A stretch of 64,000 nucleotides of DNA from Cytobacillus sp. IB215665 (GTDB lineage: Bacteria > Bacillota > Bacilli > Bacillales > SM2101), in assembly GCF_033963835.1 (NCBI RefSeq), contig NZ_JAXBME010000001.1, positions 426,415 through 490,414 on the forward strand, in the 5' to 3' direction. Shown one piece after another: positions 34,393-44,676 of this stretch. The notes under the pieces are model-generated. The model saw only the letters and a program-made list of their open reading frames with translations. It was not told where the DNA came from and made no database searches. The stretch's first letter is position 1. Each line of letters begins with the position of its first letter. Made by a program: the position numbers and the translations under genes.

Positions 34393-34582
34393 AATTCATT
34401 TACCCCTTTTATTCCTTTATCAATCAAAAAACTGCTTAATCTGTCTAATAACGACGAATAGTTTGTAATTGAAGTAATTATTCAATATCTATCGTAACAT
34501 CTTACAAGTTACCATGTGGTGGAATTGTGCGTTTCCAAACATTTATGATATAGAAAAGTAATATCTGCATAAAATAAGAAAG

Positions 34583-34611
34583 ACCGCAAGTGTCTTTAGA
34601 ACTCACGGTCT
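34583..34611. terminator. weak hairpin, possible terminator
   Basis: Outer arms AGACCG and CGGTCT with a loose inner part; no good T-run. Low support. Confidence 0.3.
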
Positions 34612-34693
34612 CACACAATAGACGATTCTCTAAGAAGTGACCACCCTTAGAAAACCCATTGTAATAAATTAAAGAAAAGTTGGGTTATTTTGA

Positions 34694-34867
34694 TCAGCAC
34701 TCAGTTCTTCTTGTTTGCACAGGTTCTTCCTTTTTAATTTTCTCAATTGATCTTGTAATATGTCTATGAATCTCGCTATAAAAAAATGATCCTATGAATG
34801 GTCTTTTTCTCGCCTCTTCCTCGGCCTTTCGCGAAAAAAATTTACGATTTTCCTCTATACAAGTGTA
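34694..34867 (-). pseudogene. small basic ORF without a normal start
   Basis: Minus-strand open frame of 57 codons between stops. The product is rich in K, R and E (for example FFSRKAEEEARKRPFIGSFF and HRHITRSIEKIKKEEPVQ) and looks coded rather than random. No ATG, GTG or TTG lies in frame; an ATG occurs only immediately before the upstream TAA. GAGG precedes the middle of the frame. Either a decayed small gene or one with a non-canonical ATT/ATA start. I do not recognise it. Confidence 0.35.
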
Positions 34868-34983
34868 TTACATTTTACTAGCTAAGAGAGATTGTATCAT
34901 TTTACGGTCAGAATACCCCCACCTGAATCAAGAGCGTGAGATCTGATAAGTGAAGGGGAGTATAACAACCTACTTTAAGTGGA

Positions 34984-35385
34984 CTATGTCACTGTAGTTT
35001 TTCGATATTTAAAGACAATTTGAATTGTTAATATTGCACTTACTAACATAGCTATTATTAGTAAAATCCGTTCATGATAAGACAAATTAAAGCCAAAGCT
35101 TAAACTAAACCAAAGAAGACAACTTAGAAGATTCGAACTGAATAATAACCCCCAAATAACTCCTTTAATTTTTATGTATAACGCACTACCTATTAGATAT
35201 TTGATATATATAAAGCTAACTATGCCTACTACTAATACAAAGATTAATGATTTCATAAATGGCAATAAAATAGGCTCTTCCCAATGCATATCAATCAAAA
35301 TTATATTAGCGTAATATATCATATTGAACATAAAGACAAAAATTAGTATATACAAAAATAATACCCATTCACTTACATAAATCAC
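34984..35385 (-). CDS. hypothetical four-TM membrane protein
   Basis: 133 aa, four hydrophobic segments (about 7-28, 43-62, 72-93, 105-124) and few polar loops. I do not recognise the family. The predicted start is GTG at 35383-35385, without a clear ribosome binding site, so the start and even expression are uncertain. Flanked by terminators and repeats in an accessory stretch. Confidence 0.5.
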   Translation of the reverse strand: MIYVSEWVLFLYILIFVFMFNMIYYANIILIDMHWEEPILLPFMKSLIFVLVVGIVSFIYIKYLIGSALYIKIKGVIWGLLFSSNLLSCLLWFSLSFGFNLSYHERILLIIAMLVSAILTIQIVFKYRKTTVT

Positions 35386-35761
35386 TGGGAGTAAAATCTT
35401 TTTAATAGTTTTTCACCAACCTTATCACTCCAAAGTCTTAAACTTTAGAACAGCCCTTCACAATCCCTACCATTATTTTAACATAAAATTACAATTATAC
35501 ATTGTCCTTATTAAAGAAACATAACGAATAGCAACCTATCACATAGTGTTTAGGGAAAAGTATGTATTACAAATTAATCATTATTATATGACACAATGAT
35601 TAATAAGTTGATAATTCGAAGAGGTAGGCTTAGCTTACCATTGAACTAGTAGAAAATATTATTCATGAAATGACGCTGTTCAGTAATGATACTAAACACG
35701 TCTTTCTTTATGTTTTGAGCAACATTTTTAGTAACCTTTATAGAAATGCTTGTTATTAATC

Positions 35762-35794
35762 AAAAAGCCGAATTCCAGAGGGACTCGGCTTTTT
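35762..35794. terminator. terminator-like hairpin
   Basis: AAAAAGCCGA/TCGGCTTTTT around ATTCCAGAGGGAC. No gene ends nearby on the plus strand; on the minus strand the nearest is the SDR gene ending at 35984. Confidence 0.7.
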
Positions 35795-35844
35795 CAACAT
35801 CATCTTTTTTAAAATTCTACCTCTTTAACTAAGATCCTAATTAG

Positions 35845-35980
35845 TTTCAGCGCTTTTTCCAGGGTGACCAAGGAGCTTATACAATTCTAGATGTTCAGCT
35901 TAGTGTGATGTAGTCTTGATTCGAAGGGAGAAACACCACCTTCATGTATTAAGCTTCCAGTATATGCAATCCAGCTTTTC
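35845..35980. repeat. degenerate copy of the 120-bp intergenic repeat
   Basis: Blocks TTTCAGCGCTTTTTCC, GGGTGACCAAGGAGCTTA, TTCTAGATGTTCAGC, TTCGAAGG, CCACCTTCATG and TTAAGCTTCCAG occur in the order found in the 20.44-20.69 kb copies, with many substitutions. Confidence 0.5.
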
Positions 35981-35983
35981 TTT

Positions 35984-36838
35984 TTACCCATTAACTATTT
36001 TTCCACCGTTTATATGTAGTATTTGACCAGTCATATATGATGAATCATCACTAGCTAAATATACATATGCTGGGGCAACCTCACATGGCTGCCCAGGGCG
36101 TTTCATTGGCGTATTATTCCCAAATGTTGCTACCTTTCCGCTTGAAAAGGTGGAAGGGATCAAAGGGGTCCAAATCGGGCCAGGCGCCACACCATTAACA
36201 CGAATGCCTTTTCCTACTACTGATTTTGCTAATGACCTTGTAAAGGCTACAATTGCACCTTTTGTAGCTGAATAATCGATGAGCTGTTCATTTCCTTCAT
36301 AAGCTGTAATAGAAGTAGTATTAATAATGGCACTTCCTTGCTGTAAATAGGGTAATGCAAACTTTGTAAGATAAAAGAAGGAGAAAATATTTGTTTTAAA
36401 CGTTCGTTCTAGTTGTGCTGACGTAATATTAAGTAACCCACTTTGTGGGTGCTGTTCAGCAGCGTTATTTACAATGATATCAATCTTTCCAAAAAGCTCT
36501 ATGGTTTGTTTTATCGCTTGCATACAAAAAGATTCGTCACCAATATCACCATCAATTAACAGACATTTGCTACCTTCTTGTTCAACAAGTTCTTTTGTTT
36601 CAGTCGCATCTTCATGTTCATTCAAATAAATGATAACAATATGTGATCCTTCTTTTGCATAATGTATAGCGACTGACTTTCCTATACCGCTGTCCCCACC
36701 ACTGATAATTGCAACTTTATCTTTTAGTTTACCACTCGCCTTATAGGAAGACAGAGCTGAAACTGGTTTTGGGTCCATCATGTATTCCAGACCAGGTTGT
36801 TGATTTTGATGCTGTGCAGGTATTTTACTTTGGTTCAT
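35984..36838 (-). CDS. SDR-family oxidoreductase
   Basis: 284 aa with an N-terminal extension of about 45 residues (PGLEYMMDPKPVSALSSYK), typical of the YhxC/YghA-type SDR subgroup. NAD(P)-binding SGGDSGIGKSVA, structural NNAAEQ, and catalytic Tyr-Lys in YSATKG. Specificity unknown. ATG 36836-36838 has AAGGAGG 8 bases upstream; an ATG ten codons earlier overlaps that site and is rejected. Confidence 0.88.
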   Translation of the reverse strand: MNQSKIPAQHQNQQPGLEYMMDPKPVSALSSYKASGKLKDKVAIISGGDSGIGKSVAIHYAKEGSHIVIIYLNEHEDATETKELVEQEGSKCLLIDGDIGDESFCMQAIKQTIELFGKIDIIVNNAAEQHPQSGLLNITSAQLERTFKTNIFSFFYLTKFALPYLQQGSAIINTTSITAYEGNEQLIDYSATKGAIVAFTRSLAKSVVGKGIRVNGVAPGPIWTPLIPSTFSSGKVATFGNNTPMKRPGQPCEVAPAYVYLASDDSSYMTGQILHINGGKIVNG

Positions 36839-36943
36839 ATGGAAATCCTCCTTCGTCATAATGCTATTAATAGTATGGAAGTGACGATAGAGAATTATTT
36901 ATAGGAAGGTGTAATATTATAAGTACCTAGCTATCTTTTTTAA

Positions 36944-37076
36944 GGCTGTTTGTATAGAATGTTGTTCTTCGTATGAAAACATAAACACACTAAATGTCAT
37001 GGCATCTTTTCTTCTATAAAACGATGAATGTTGAGTAAAGCGACTTTTTTATCTAACAAAGTTTACGTAAAGAGCC
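36944..37076 (+). repeat. MITE-like element, copy C
   Basis: Begins GGCTGTTTGTATAGAATG and ends AACAAAGTTTACGTAAAGAGCC (last block at 37056-37076), the same terminal inverted repeats as copies A, B and D; about 133 bp. Confidence 0.65.
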
Positions 37077-37079
37077 TAT

Positions 37080-37934
37080 TTATAAAGAATCCTTTGTTAA
37101 TTCTACTGCAGCTTCACTCCAGTTCCATAACCTATGCGCAGCTTCGTTATCCTGAGCTCGTTTTGAAATAGAAGCAATCTTTTTTTTATAAAAATATTCT
37201 CCAGTTATACCGTTAACTTCAGGGCTTGTGGCAAGGTAAATAGCAGTAGCTGCCCCTTCGGCTGGTGTCAGGAAGAAGTATTTCAACAATCCAACGATTG
37301 TCTTACCGAAACCAGTATTGCGGTCTACACCAATATTTGTAGCTACTGCCCCAGGATGGAGAGCGTTTACTGTAATAGAGGATTCTGTTAATCTTTCAGC
37401 TAGCACTTTAGTGAATAAAATATTTGCTAGTTTAGATTGTGAATAGCTTTTAAAAGTCCTATATCTTTTTGTTAGGTTAATATCGTTAAAATGAATTTTT
37501 CCTATTTTATGAGCACCAGAAGATACATTAACAATTCGAGCTTCCTTAGAGTTTTTCATAACATCTAGCAATAAGTTAGTTAACAGAAAATGTCCAAGAT
37601 GGTTAACACCTATTTGTGCCTCATAACCATCTACTGTTTCTTGCCTTTTTAAAGAGATAACCCCAGCGTTATTCACTAATATATGTAAAGCATTATATTT
37701 TTCTTTAAATTGTTTGACGAATGAACGAATACTTTCAAAGGATCCTAAATCACAGAGCATTAAATCGATTTTGTTTGATTTGCTTTGTTCAATCGCTTCC
37801 TGTAAAGCTTTGTTACCACGTTCTTTATTTCTACAGAGCATGATAACTGTAGCCCCAGTTTTGGCAATTTCAACGGTTGTTGCCAACCCCATTCCTGAGT
37901 TAGCTCCTGTTACAATCGCGATTTTTTCATCCAT
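37080..37934 (-). CDS. SDR-family oxidoreductase, retinol-dehydrogenase-like
   Basis: 284 aa. Cofactor motif TGANSGMGLATT (about 8-19), NNAG near 84, catalytic YSQSKLAN near 155 and LHPGAVATNIG. This pattern is that of the RDH/WW-oxidoreductase-like SDRs acting on hydrophobic carbonyls; the substrate is unknown. ATG 37932-37934 follows GGAGGTGG by 6 bases. Confidence 0.88.
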   Translation of the reverse strand: MDEKIAIVTGANSGMGLATTVEIAKTGATVIMLCRNKERGNKALQEAIEQSKSNKIDLMLCDLGSFESIRSFVKQFKEKYNALHILVNNAGVISLKRQETVDGYEAQIGVNHLGHFLLTNLLLDVMKNSKEARIVNVSSGAHKIGKIHFNDINLTKRYRTFKSYSQSKLANILFTKVLAERLTESSITVNALHPGAVATNIGVDRNTGFGKTIVGLLKYFFLTPAEGAATAIYLATSPEVNGITGEYFYKKKIASISKRAQDNEAAHRLWNWSEAAVELTKDSL

Positions 37935-38137
37935 TATATCCACCTCCACAAAATAGTAACATTTTTGAAAAATTCGTTGATGAAAATTAACTATAAAATT
38001 AATTATATAGTATATTTTACAATTATATGAGTTATGTTGTTTGTGTTACACACAGTAATAAAAATTAGCTATGATTGTAATAAAGGATAACTCTTAACTA
38101 GTACTAATATTGTTTAAGAACTTTGGGGGGGGATATT

Positions 38138-38830
38138 GTGTTAACCACAATCAATTTGACTGAGGTAATAAAAAAATTAGAAGTGTTATCAAGTTTATCC
38201 CTAAGAGAAGTTAAAGAAATTGAAAAGAACCTATACTACAGGAACTACAAGAAGGGACAAATGCTTTTTATTGAAGGAGATCCTAGAGAGAAGATGTATT
38301 CAATATTAAGTGGCTACGTAAAGACTGAAAAGGTGAATATGAATGGGACAACTCGATTTAATTCTTTTTTAAAGCCTACATCATTTTTCCCTTATATAGG
38401 TATTTTTGTTGATGATTTTTATAAATATTCTGCTGAAGCTTTTACAGATCTTGAAGTATTATATATTCCTACTATTTTTATTGAAGAGATCATTAAAAAA
38501 GACAAGCATATTTTACTACATATAGTGAAATGCTTAACTAAAAAGGTAGAGATGCTTGAACATAGGCTTCAAACAGTTACTGACTCACATGCAAAGAATA
38601 GGGTAACTCAATTTATTGGTTATTTAGCAGAGGATCTAGGAGAGGCGAAAAATAACACCATTCACATTCCATGTCCAATGACAACTGTGGAAGTAGCCAA
38701 ATTTTCAGCTACTTCTAGAGAAACAGTCAGTCATGTACTCAATGATTTAAAGAAGGAAAATAGATTAACAATATATCATAAACATTTTATTATAAACGAC
38801 CCTGGCTATTTTTTATCTGCTATTATGTAA
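38138..38830 (+). CDS. Crp/Fnr-family regulator, probable ArcR
   Basis: 230 aa. Cyclic-nucleotide-binding-like beta barrel (about 25-120; KGQMLFIEGDPREKMYSILSG) and C-terminal winged HTH (about 185-215; TVEVAKFSATSRETVSHVLN). No N-terminal cysteine cluster, so not an [Fe-S] Fnr. It converges on the arc operon, and a TGTGA-N6-GCACA site lies upstream of arcA, so an ArcR role (activating arginine catabolism without oxygen, as in B. licheniformis) is likely. GTG start after G8. Confidence 0.8.
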   Translation: MLTTINLTEVIKKLEVLSSLSLREVKEIEKNLYYRNYKKGQMLFIEGDPREKMYSILSGYVKTEKVNMNGTTRFNSFLKPTSFFPYIGIFVDDFYKYSAEAFTDLEVLYIPTIFIEEIIKKDKHILLHIVKCLTKKVEMLEHRLQTVTDSHAKNRVTQFIGYLAEDLGEAKNNTIHIPCPMTTVEVAKFSATSRETVSHVLNDLKKENRLTIYHKHFIINDPGYFLSAIM

Positions 38831-38944
38831 TAAATGTCTATGAATATAAAATTTTGAGTGCCTTTCTCGAATTTGATACTTGATTGCTAAAACCGCCAAA
38901 TGCGGAATGACTTCATCAATGATCACTTTTTAAAAAGTACTAAA

Positions 38945-38977
38945 AAGCTGAACTGTCGTATCGAGACAATTCAGCTT
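38945..38977. terminator. terminator between arcR-like gene and arcC
   Basis: AAGCTGAA-TGTC / GACA-TTCAGCTT with single mismatches, flanked by A- and T-rich runs. Confidence 0.7.
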
Positions 38978-39050
38978 CAAAAAGTGTTAGATGATAAGAT
39001 GTCACGTGTTTTTGTTAGTTCTAATAATAACAATTTAGGCGAAAAAGACT

Positions 39051-40019
39051 TTAACAAAACATAGCTTTTTTTTCTGCTTGTGTAATTTGAGTACCTATAT
39101 TACCTTCGAATGCTTCTACAACATGATCAAGGGAGGTGATGATCGCCTTTCTTCCTGGTTTTGAATTAACAAATTGCAACGCTGCTTGTACTTTTGGCAG
39201 CATAGACCCTTCTGCAAACTGTCCTTGTTCAATATATTGATGTGCTTCTTCGACAGTTAGATGGTGAAGGTCTATTTGGTTTTGTGTATTGTAATTAATT
39301 GAAACATGGTCAACTGTAGTAAGAATTAATAGGATATCTGCATCAATTAGTTCTGCTATCTTTTCTGAAACAAAGTCTTTGTCAATGACAGCTTCTACTC
39401 CAACTAATATGCCGTTTTTATTAATGACAGGTATACCGCCACCACCACCAGCTATGACGACATATTTCTTCTCAACTAAAGTTTCAATTACATTTTTTTC
39501 TACAATATCAAGTGGTTTTGGTGATGCAACGACTCTTCTAAAGCCCCTCCCAGCATCTTCTTTAACAATATACCCTTTTGTATTTTTCAGTATATTTGCT
39601 TCTTGTTCATTATAAAATGGTCCGATCGGTTTAGTTAGATGTGTAAATGCTTGATCGTTTGTGTCTACTAATACTTGAGTAATAATTGTGGATACATCTT
39701 TCTCAATATCCTCTTGTTTAAAAACATCTAATAATGCATTTTGCATCCAATAGCCAATCATGCCCTGACTCATTGCTCCACAAGTGTCTAATGGCATTGC
39801 TGGTAGTTGTTCATTTTCGTTTAATTGTTGTTGTAACATAATGTTGCCCACTTGTGGCCCATTTCCATGTGTGATGACGACTTCGTAATCGTTATGAAAT
39901 AAATGAACTAATTGTTGTGCGGTATGATAACAAGCTTGTCGCTGCTCTTTATCACTCGCTTTATTTCCTGATTGAATTGCGTTCCCACCTAATGAAACAA
40001 CGACTTTTTGGTTCTTCAT
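39051..40019 (-). CDS. arcC: carbamate kinase ArcC
   Basis: 322 aa, catalyses carbamoyl phosphate + ADP to ATP + CO2 + NH3, the ATP-yielding step of the arginine deiminase pathway. N-terminal VVVSLGGNAIQ, GNGPQVG near 56, AGGGGGIPV near 213 and EAVIDKDF. AGGTGATTT precedes the ATG. Last gene of the arc operon. Confidence 0.94.
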   Translation of the reverse strand: MKNQKVVVSLGGNAIQSGNKASDKEQRQACYHTAQQLVHLFHNDYEVVITHGNGPQVGNIMLQQQLNENEQLPAMPLDTCGAMSQGMIGYWMQNALLDVFKQEDIEKDVSTIITQVLVDTNDQAFTHLTKPIGPFYNEQEANILKNTKGYIVKEDAGRGFRRVVASPKPLDIVEKNVIETLVEKKYVVIAGGGGGIPVINKNGILVGVEAVIDKDFVSEKIAELIDADILLILTTVDHVSINYNTQNQIDLHHLTVEEAHQYIEQGQFAEGSMLPKVQAALQFVNSKPGRKAIITSLDHVVEAFEGNIGTQITQAEKKAMFC

Positions 40020-40067
40020 AATAAATCACCTCATTCAACAGTAGTTAATGTGAGACAATCCAGTTGT

Positions 40068-41564
40068 TTATATGAGTACCGCTATACTTAAAAATATCAT
40101 GATCATAATTGAAAGGGCGAAGAGCATTTTCCACATATATTTAAAATAAATTTCGTAAGGTACTTTTGCGATTGCTAAAGCCCCCATAATTACTGCTGAT
40201 GTTGGTGTAATAAGATTGATAACACCTGAAGCAGATTGGAAAGCCGTTATGACAATATCTCTATTTACTCCCGCGAAGTCTGCTAGTGGAGCCATAATAG
40301 GCATAGACAAGGTTGCTAGTCCAGATGTTGATGGCACTAAGAATGATAGAGGTAAGTAGAAAAGAAAAGCTAAATTAGCAAATGCTGTGGGACCTAAGTC
40401 TGCTAACATTTCTTCTCCCCAATGCAGCACGGATGCAGTCATTCCTCCATCATTCATTACTACAGTAATACCTCTTGATACACCAATGATGAGTGCTACT
40501 GCTAATAAATCCTTTGTACCCTCAACAAATGTAGATGTGAATTCTTCTTCTCCCATCTTATATATAAAGCCAATAATGAGTGCTGATACGAGGAACAATA
40601 GCGTTAACTCACCAAACCACCAGTCTCCAAGCGGGATCATACTACCTAATAAATTACCAACGACAGGTATGCCTAAAATCATATTATTGAAGTCATCAAA
40701 AATTGTAATATTGAACTTCCATGCCCATGGAATCACTCCAAGAACCATAATGACAAAGGTAAGTCCGAATACCCATAATACCGCTTTTCTACGCTTCGTT
40801 AACTCTACAACCTCTATTTCATCTTTTCCTTTTAAAAAAGAGTCTTTATGTGCTTGATGCAAATGAGCTACTAATGATTTAGCAGGATCTTCTTTCACCT
40901 TTTTTGCATAGTTCATAACGAACAGAATCCCAATTATTAACCCGACGACTAGTATAATCACACGAAGTAATAAACCTTCTCCTATGGAAATTCCTGCAAA
41001 ACCAGAAGCGATCCCAGTTGCAAAAGGATTGACTGTAGATCCTAGCACCCCAATACCTGCCCCTACGGCAATGATTAATACAGCGGTTAAAGCATCATAA
41101 CCTGCAGCAATGATGATGGGAATAACAAGTGGGTAAAAAGCAATCGTTTCCTCAGCCATGCCGTAAGTCGTTCCACCAAGTGCAAAAAGTGTCATTAATA
41201 TCGGAATCATAATATATTCTCTACCCTTTAACTTACGGACCACATTGCCAATACCAGCTTCGACAGCACCGGTTTTCATCACAACCCCTAGAAATCCCCC
41301 AATGACTAGCACAAATAATGCAATATCTTGAGCATCAAAAAAACCTTTGATTGGTGCATAGAGCACTTCCCATATTCCTTGTGGCGTTTGTTCTGCTGAA
41401 GTATAAGTTCCTGGAATTGGCTCTAATTTGGATGCCTCTGGGTCTACATAATCATATTGACCGGCAGGAACAACCCATGTCAAAGCAGCAACCGCTATAA
41501 TTATGAAAAACAGAATAGTAAATGCACTGGGCATTTTAAATTTGGTTTTTGTAGATTTTTGCAT
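40068..41564 (-). CDS. YfcC-family basic amino acid antiporter (ArcD role)
   Basis: 498 aa with 11-13 membrane segments; the N-terminal VVPAGQYDYVD and GGTTYGMAEETIAFYPLV (about 129-147) segments are family features of the YfcC/DcuC-like transporters. Between arcB and arcC it very probably exchanges arginine for ornithine. It belongs to a different family from the APC-type ArcD of many lactic bacteria, so the job rests on context. Confidence 0.85.
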   Translation of the reverse strand: MQKSTKTKFKMPSAFTILFFIIIAVAALTWVVPAGQYDYVDPEASKLEPIPGTYTSAEQTPQGIWEVLYAPIKGFFDAQDIALFVLVIGGFLGVVMKTGAVEAGIGNVVRKLKGREYIMIPILMTLFALGGTTYGMAEETIAFYPLVIPIIIAAGYDALTAVLIIAVGAGIGVLGSTVNPFATGIASGFAGISIGEGLLLRVIILVVGLIIGILFVMNYAKKVKEDPAKSLVAHLHQAHKDSFLKGKDEIEVVELTKRRKAVLWVFGLTFVIMVLGVIPWAWKFNITIFDDFNNMILGIPVVGNLLGSMIPLGDWWFGELTLLFLVSALIIGFIYKMGEEEFTSTFVEGTKDLLAVALIIGVSRGITVVMNDGGMTASVLHWGEEMLADLGPTAFANLAFLFYLPLSFLVPSTSGLATLSMPIMAPLADFAGVNRDIVITAFQSASGVINLITPTSAVIMGALAIAKVPYEIYFKYMWKMLFALSIMIMIFLSIAVLI

Positions 41565-41597
41565 GACGAAACACTCCTTTCATCATAGTAAAACTCA

Positions 41598-42605
41598 TTA
41601 AGAAATTGTAGCTGCCATAATAGCTTTAATTGTATGCATTCGATTTTCTGCTTGGTCAAATACGAAAGAGTGCCGACTTTGGAAGACTTCATTGGTAACT
41701 TCCATTGCTTCTAGACCATATTTTTCATAAATATCTTTTCCCACTATCGTGTTTGTATCATGAAATGCAGGAAGACAATGTAGAAATATGACATCCTCTT
41801 TCCCAGTTTTCTTAATCATTTCCATGTTAACTTGATATGGTTTTAATAGTTCGATTCTTTCTGCAAATTTATCTTCTTCTCCCATCGACACCCAAACATC
41901 TGTATATAAAACATCAGCACCCTGTACAGCATTATCAACATTGTCTGTTATCATAATTTCAGCACCGCTGTCATCTGCAAACTGCATTGCAGATGCTGTA
42001 ATTTCTTCATTAGGGAACAGTGATTTTGGAGCAGCAATACGTACATCCACACCTAGCTTACTACCTACGATAAGCAAGCTATTTGCTACATTGTTTCTTC
42101 CATCTCCAACATAAACGACTGTTAATCCTTTCAAGCTATCCTTTTGTTCCTTAATCGTTAAATAGTCAGCAAGAGCCTGTGTTGGGTGATACATGTCTGT
42201 TAAACCATTCCAAACAGGTACACCTGAGTGTTCTGCAAGTGATTTTGCAGTTTCTTGGCTAAAACCACGAAACTCAATACCGTCAAACATTCTTCCCAAC
42301 ACTTTAGCAGTATCGGCTACTGATTCCTTCTTCCCAAGTTGGATATCGTTTTTCCCTAAATATTCTGGATGAGCACCTAAATCGGTACAAGCAACTGTAA
42401 ATGCACAGCGTGTCCGTGTCGAAGGTTTTTCGAATAGAAGTGCGATATTTTTTCCTTCCATAAGTTTTTCACGTATACCTCTTTGCTTTTTTTGTTTTAG
42501 GTCAGCTGCTAAGTCGATAAGATCGATGATTTCTTCAGCTGTGAAATCGAGTAATGTTAATAAACTACGTCCTTTTAAATTTACTTTATGAACGGATAAT
42601 GCCAT
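41598..42605 (-). CDS. arcB: ornithine carbamoyltransferase, catabolic
   Basis: 335 aa. Carbamoyl-phosphate loop EKPSTRTR near 57, HPTQALAD near 140, ornithine site WVSMGEE near 234 and active-site [10 protein letters not shown] near 272-281 (Cys in HCLP). The enzyme works both ways; its place between arcA and the antiporter argues for the catabolic (ArcB) direction. Confidence 0.93.
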   Translation of the reverse strand: MALSVHKVNLKGRSLLTLLDFTAEEIIDLIDLAADLKQKKQRGIREKLMEGKNIALLFEKPSTRTRCAFTVACTDLGAHPEYLGKNDIQLGKKESVADTAKVLGRMFDGIEFRGFSQETAKSLAEHSGVPVWNGLTDMYHPTQALADYLTIKEQKDSLKGLTVVYVGDGRNNVANSLLIVGSKLGVDVRIAAPKSLFPNEEITASAMQFADDSGAEIMITDNVDNAVQGADVLYTDVWVSMGEEDKFAERIELLKPYQVNMEMIKKTGKEDVIFLHCLPAFHDTNTIVGKDIYEKYGLEAMEVTNEVFQSRHSFVFDQAENRMHTIKAIMAATIS

Positions 42606-42778
42606 GATTACTCACTCCATTTCTGAGGTTTATAGAATCAAATACAGCTCTATTTACTCAAATTCCCTTGCACCTTCATGCCATGTCTCTGTACTTGTTG
42701 GGGTTAAGCAGTACTTTTCTAGTAATCTGTCTGGGACATAAGCCAATCCGTCAAGAGCAACACATTAGCCATCTCACA

Positions 42779-44011
42779 TTAACTATCTGCTCGATAAATA
42801 GGCATACTCATGCAGCGTGGACCGCCCCTTCCTCTAGATAGTTCAGAACTCGGTACTTCAATTACCTCTAAGCCATGACTTCGTAACACTTCATTTGATA
42901 CATAGTTACGATCATATGTTACGACAACCCCTGGTGATATCGCTAATGTATTTGATCCATCATTCCATTGCTCTCTAGCTGAGGCGATAGGGTCACCGCC
43001 ACCACAAGGAATAAGGACAATTTCTTCTAACCCTAATATTTGTTTGAGTGTTTCTGAAAAGTTATGACCTTCAGTAATTTTTACACGATTTTTTTGATCT
43101 CCTTTTTCTAATAAAAAGATTCTCATGTAGCCATCTGGTCCTTCGATGGCTGGATGAATGGTGAACTTATTATGATCAACCATAGTAAATACAGTGTCTA
43201 AATGCATAAATGCACGGGACTTAGGAATTTCTACTACTAGGACTTTAGTAATTTGCTCTTGCTCACTAAATAAGTTTATAGCTAGTTCTTCGATAGCTTG
43301 TGGTGATGTACGTGCACTTACCCCAATCGCTAAAGTATCATGACTTAAGACTAGTTGGTCACCACCTTCCATTGCAAATCGATAACTCCGGTTGAACCAT
43401 CTAGGGATTTGGAATTCTGCGAAGCGTGGGTGAAAATTCATAATATATTCCGTAAAAATTGATTCTCTTTTTCTAGCTCTTTCTTGCATTCTATTAATGG
43501 AGACTCCATGTCCGATGATAGCAGCAGGATCTCTAGTAAAATAAAGATTTGGCATTGGATCGAGATAAAATGGATAGTGATCTGACATTAACTCGTAAAG
43601 GTGTACCTTTTTTTCGGCTGCAATTTCTGTTTTTAACACACCTGACATTACTTTATCTACTAGCTCTTTTGTTGAACCTGACAGTAAATAAGCTCTTAGA
43701 TTTTTCCAAGCTCCGTTAATATTAGATTTACTTTCTGTTAAAATTTGATCGACAAATTTTTCGCGAGTTTCGTTTGAATACAATGACTCTTCCATTAAAG
43801 TAGAGAGATATAATACTTCAACTCCGCGATTTTTAAGCGTATTAGCAAAATAATCATGTTCTTTTTGAATGGCAGGAAGAAAAGGAATATCATCAAACAA
43901 TAGGCGTTTTAAATATTGAGGTGTTAAATTTTCTACTTCCTTACCAGGACGGTGGAGGATAACTGTCTTCAATTCCCCAATTTCTGAAGTAATATGAACT
44001 GGATATTTCAA
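42779..44011 (-). CDS. arcA: arginine deiminase ArcA
   Basis: 410 aa, converts arginine to citrulline and ammonia. Motifs: [13 protein letters not shown] at the N-terminus, [12 protein letters not shown] near 160, EGGDQLVLS near 224, [10 protein letters not shown] near 278 and the nucleophile Cys in GGPRCMSMP near 400. The start is TTG at 44009-44011, 7 bases after GGAGGGA; the frame extends 36 codons upstream, but that part contains the promoter and operators. Confidence 0.95.
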   Translation of the reverse strand: MKYPVHITSEIGELKTVILHRPGKEVENLTPQYLKRLLFDDIPFLPAIQKEHDYFANTLKNRGVEVLYLSTLMEESLYSNETREKFVDQILTESKSNINGAWKNLRAYLLSGSTKELVDKVMSGVLKTEIAAEKKVHLYELMSDHYPFYLDPMPNLYFTRDPAAIIGHGVSINRMQERARKRESIFTEYIMNFHPRFAEFQIPRWFNRSYRFAMEGGDQLVLSHDTLAIGVSARTSPQAIEELAINLFSEQEQITKVLVVEIPKSRAFMHLDTVFTMVDHNKFTIHPAIEGPDGYMRIFLLEKGDQKNRVKITEGHNFSETLKQILGLEEIVLIPCGGGDPIASAREQWNDGSNTLAISPGVVVTYDRNYVSNEVLRSHGLEVIEVPSSELSRGRGGPRCMSMPIYRADS

Positions 44012-44054
44012 GGTAATCCCTCCTTCACATGAACTATGTTGTATACAATTGTAT

Positions 44055-44068
44055 TGTAAACGCTTTCT
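44055..44068 (+). promoter_or_regulatory. cre site (CcpA) at the arcA promoter
   Basis: TGTAAACGCTTTCT fits the consensus TGWAANCGNTNWCA at 13 of 14 positions. It overlaps a minus-strand TACAAT (44058-44053) that is a likely -10, so CcpA with Ser-P-HPr or Ser-P-Crh would repress the arc operon when glucose is present. Confidence 0.75.
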
Positions 44069-44102
44069 TTTGTTGGAGGTGTCAACAAATAAACAACTAC
44101 AA

Positions 44103-44118
44103 TGTGAATAAATGCACA
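44103..44118 (-). promoter_or_regulatory. Crp/Fnr-type (ArcR) box upstream of arcA
   Basis: TGTGAATAAATGCACA matches TGTGA-N6-TCACA with one mismatch. It is centred about 55 bases upstream of the TACAAT -10, near -64, a class I activator position. Confidence 0.7.
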
Positions 44119-44676
44119 ATTATTTGAAATAAAATCGACACCAGTGCATATTAATACAATTGCGGGAAATAAATGTTTAATAGACTGTTGTACTAACGCT
44201 TATTTCTGGCTACATTATACGTATAATTACCTTATTGATAATTGTAGAAAAATATCATTTTTTTCAAAAATGTTACTGTTTTTTTTACTACATGAACTAA
44301 ATGTTAAGTGTGATTTAAATAGTGTTGTTAAGGATTTATTAAGTGAGAAAATGTCTAAATTAATCTATAATAACGATTATATGGTTTAGAGCAAACTATA
44401 AGGGATTGTGCAAAAGTACGGGGGAAAATATTGTCGAATTAGCTTAATTAGTGTGTTCTGATTCCACACTTACAATTGACATGGAAGGTTTTAGTGGAGT
44501 TGCTTTGCATCTACATGTAGTATGTATTTACGACAACAAGATTTATTGAAGCATTTAATTCCTTTAAAAAAATACAGCAAATGTAGTTTCATTAAATGCT
44601 GGAAAACTACCTTGCATAAGTTCTTATCAAACACGCTCTATAACAGTATTTTGCATCGTGAAAAGGAGAATATACA
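44119..44676. other. intergenic region between arcA and est
   Basis: AT-rich, no supported gene. A plus-strand frame of 81 codons from 44144 has no ribosome binding site and odd composition. No clear terminator. Confidence 0.35.

Noticed and set aside
38041..38060. TGTGTTACACACA near the arcR-like gene as an autoregulatory box
   Set aside because: The palindrome has the wrong half-site spacing for a Crp/Fnr-type box.
44144..44389. 81-codon frame between arcA and est
   Set aside because: No ribosome binding site and an unnatural Cys/Tyr/Asn-rich composition in AT-rich DNA.
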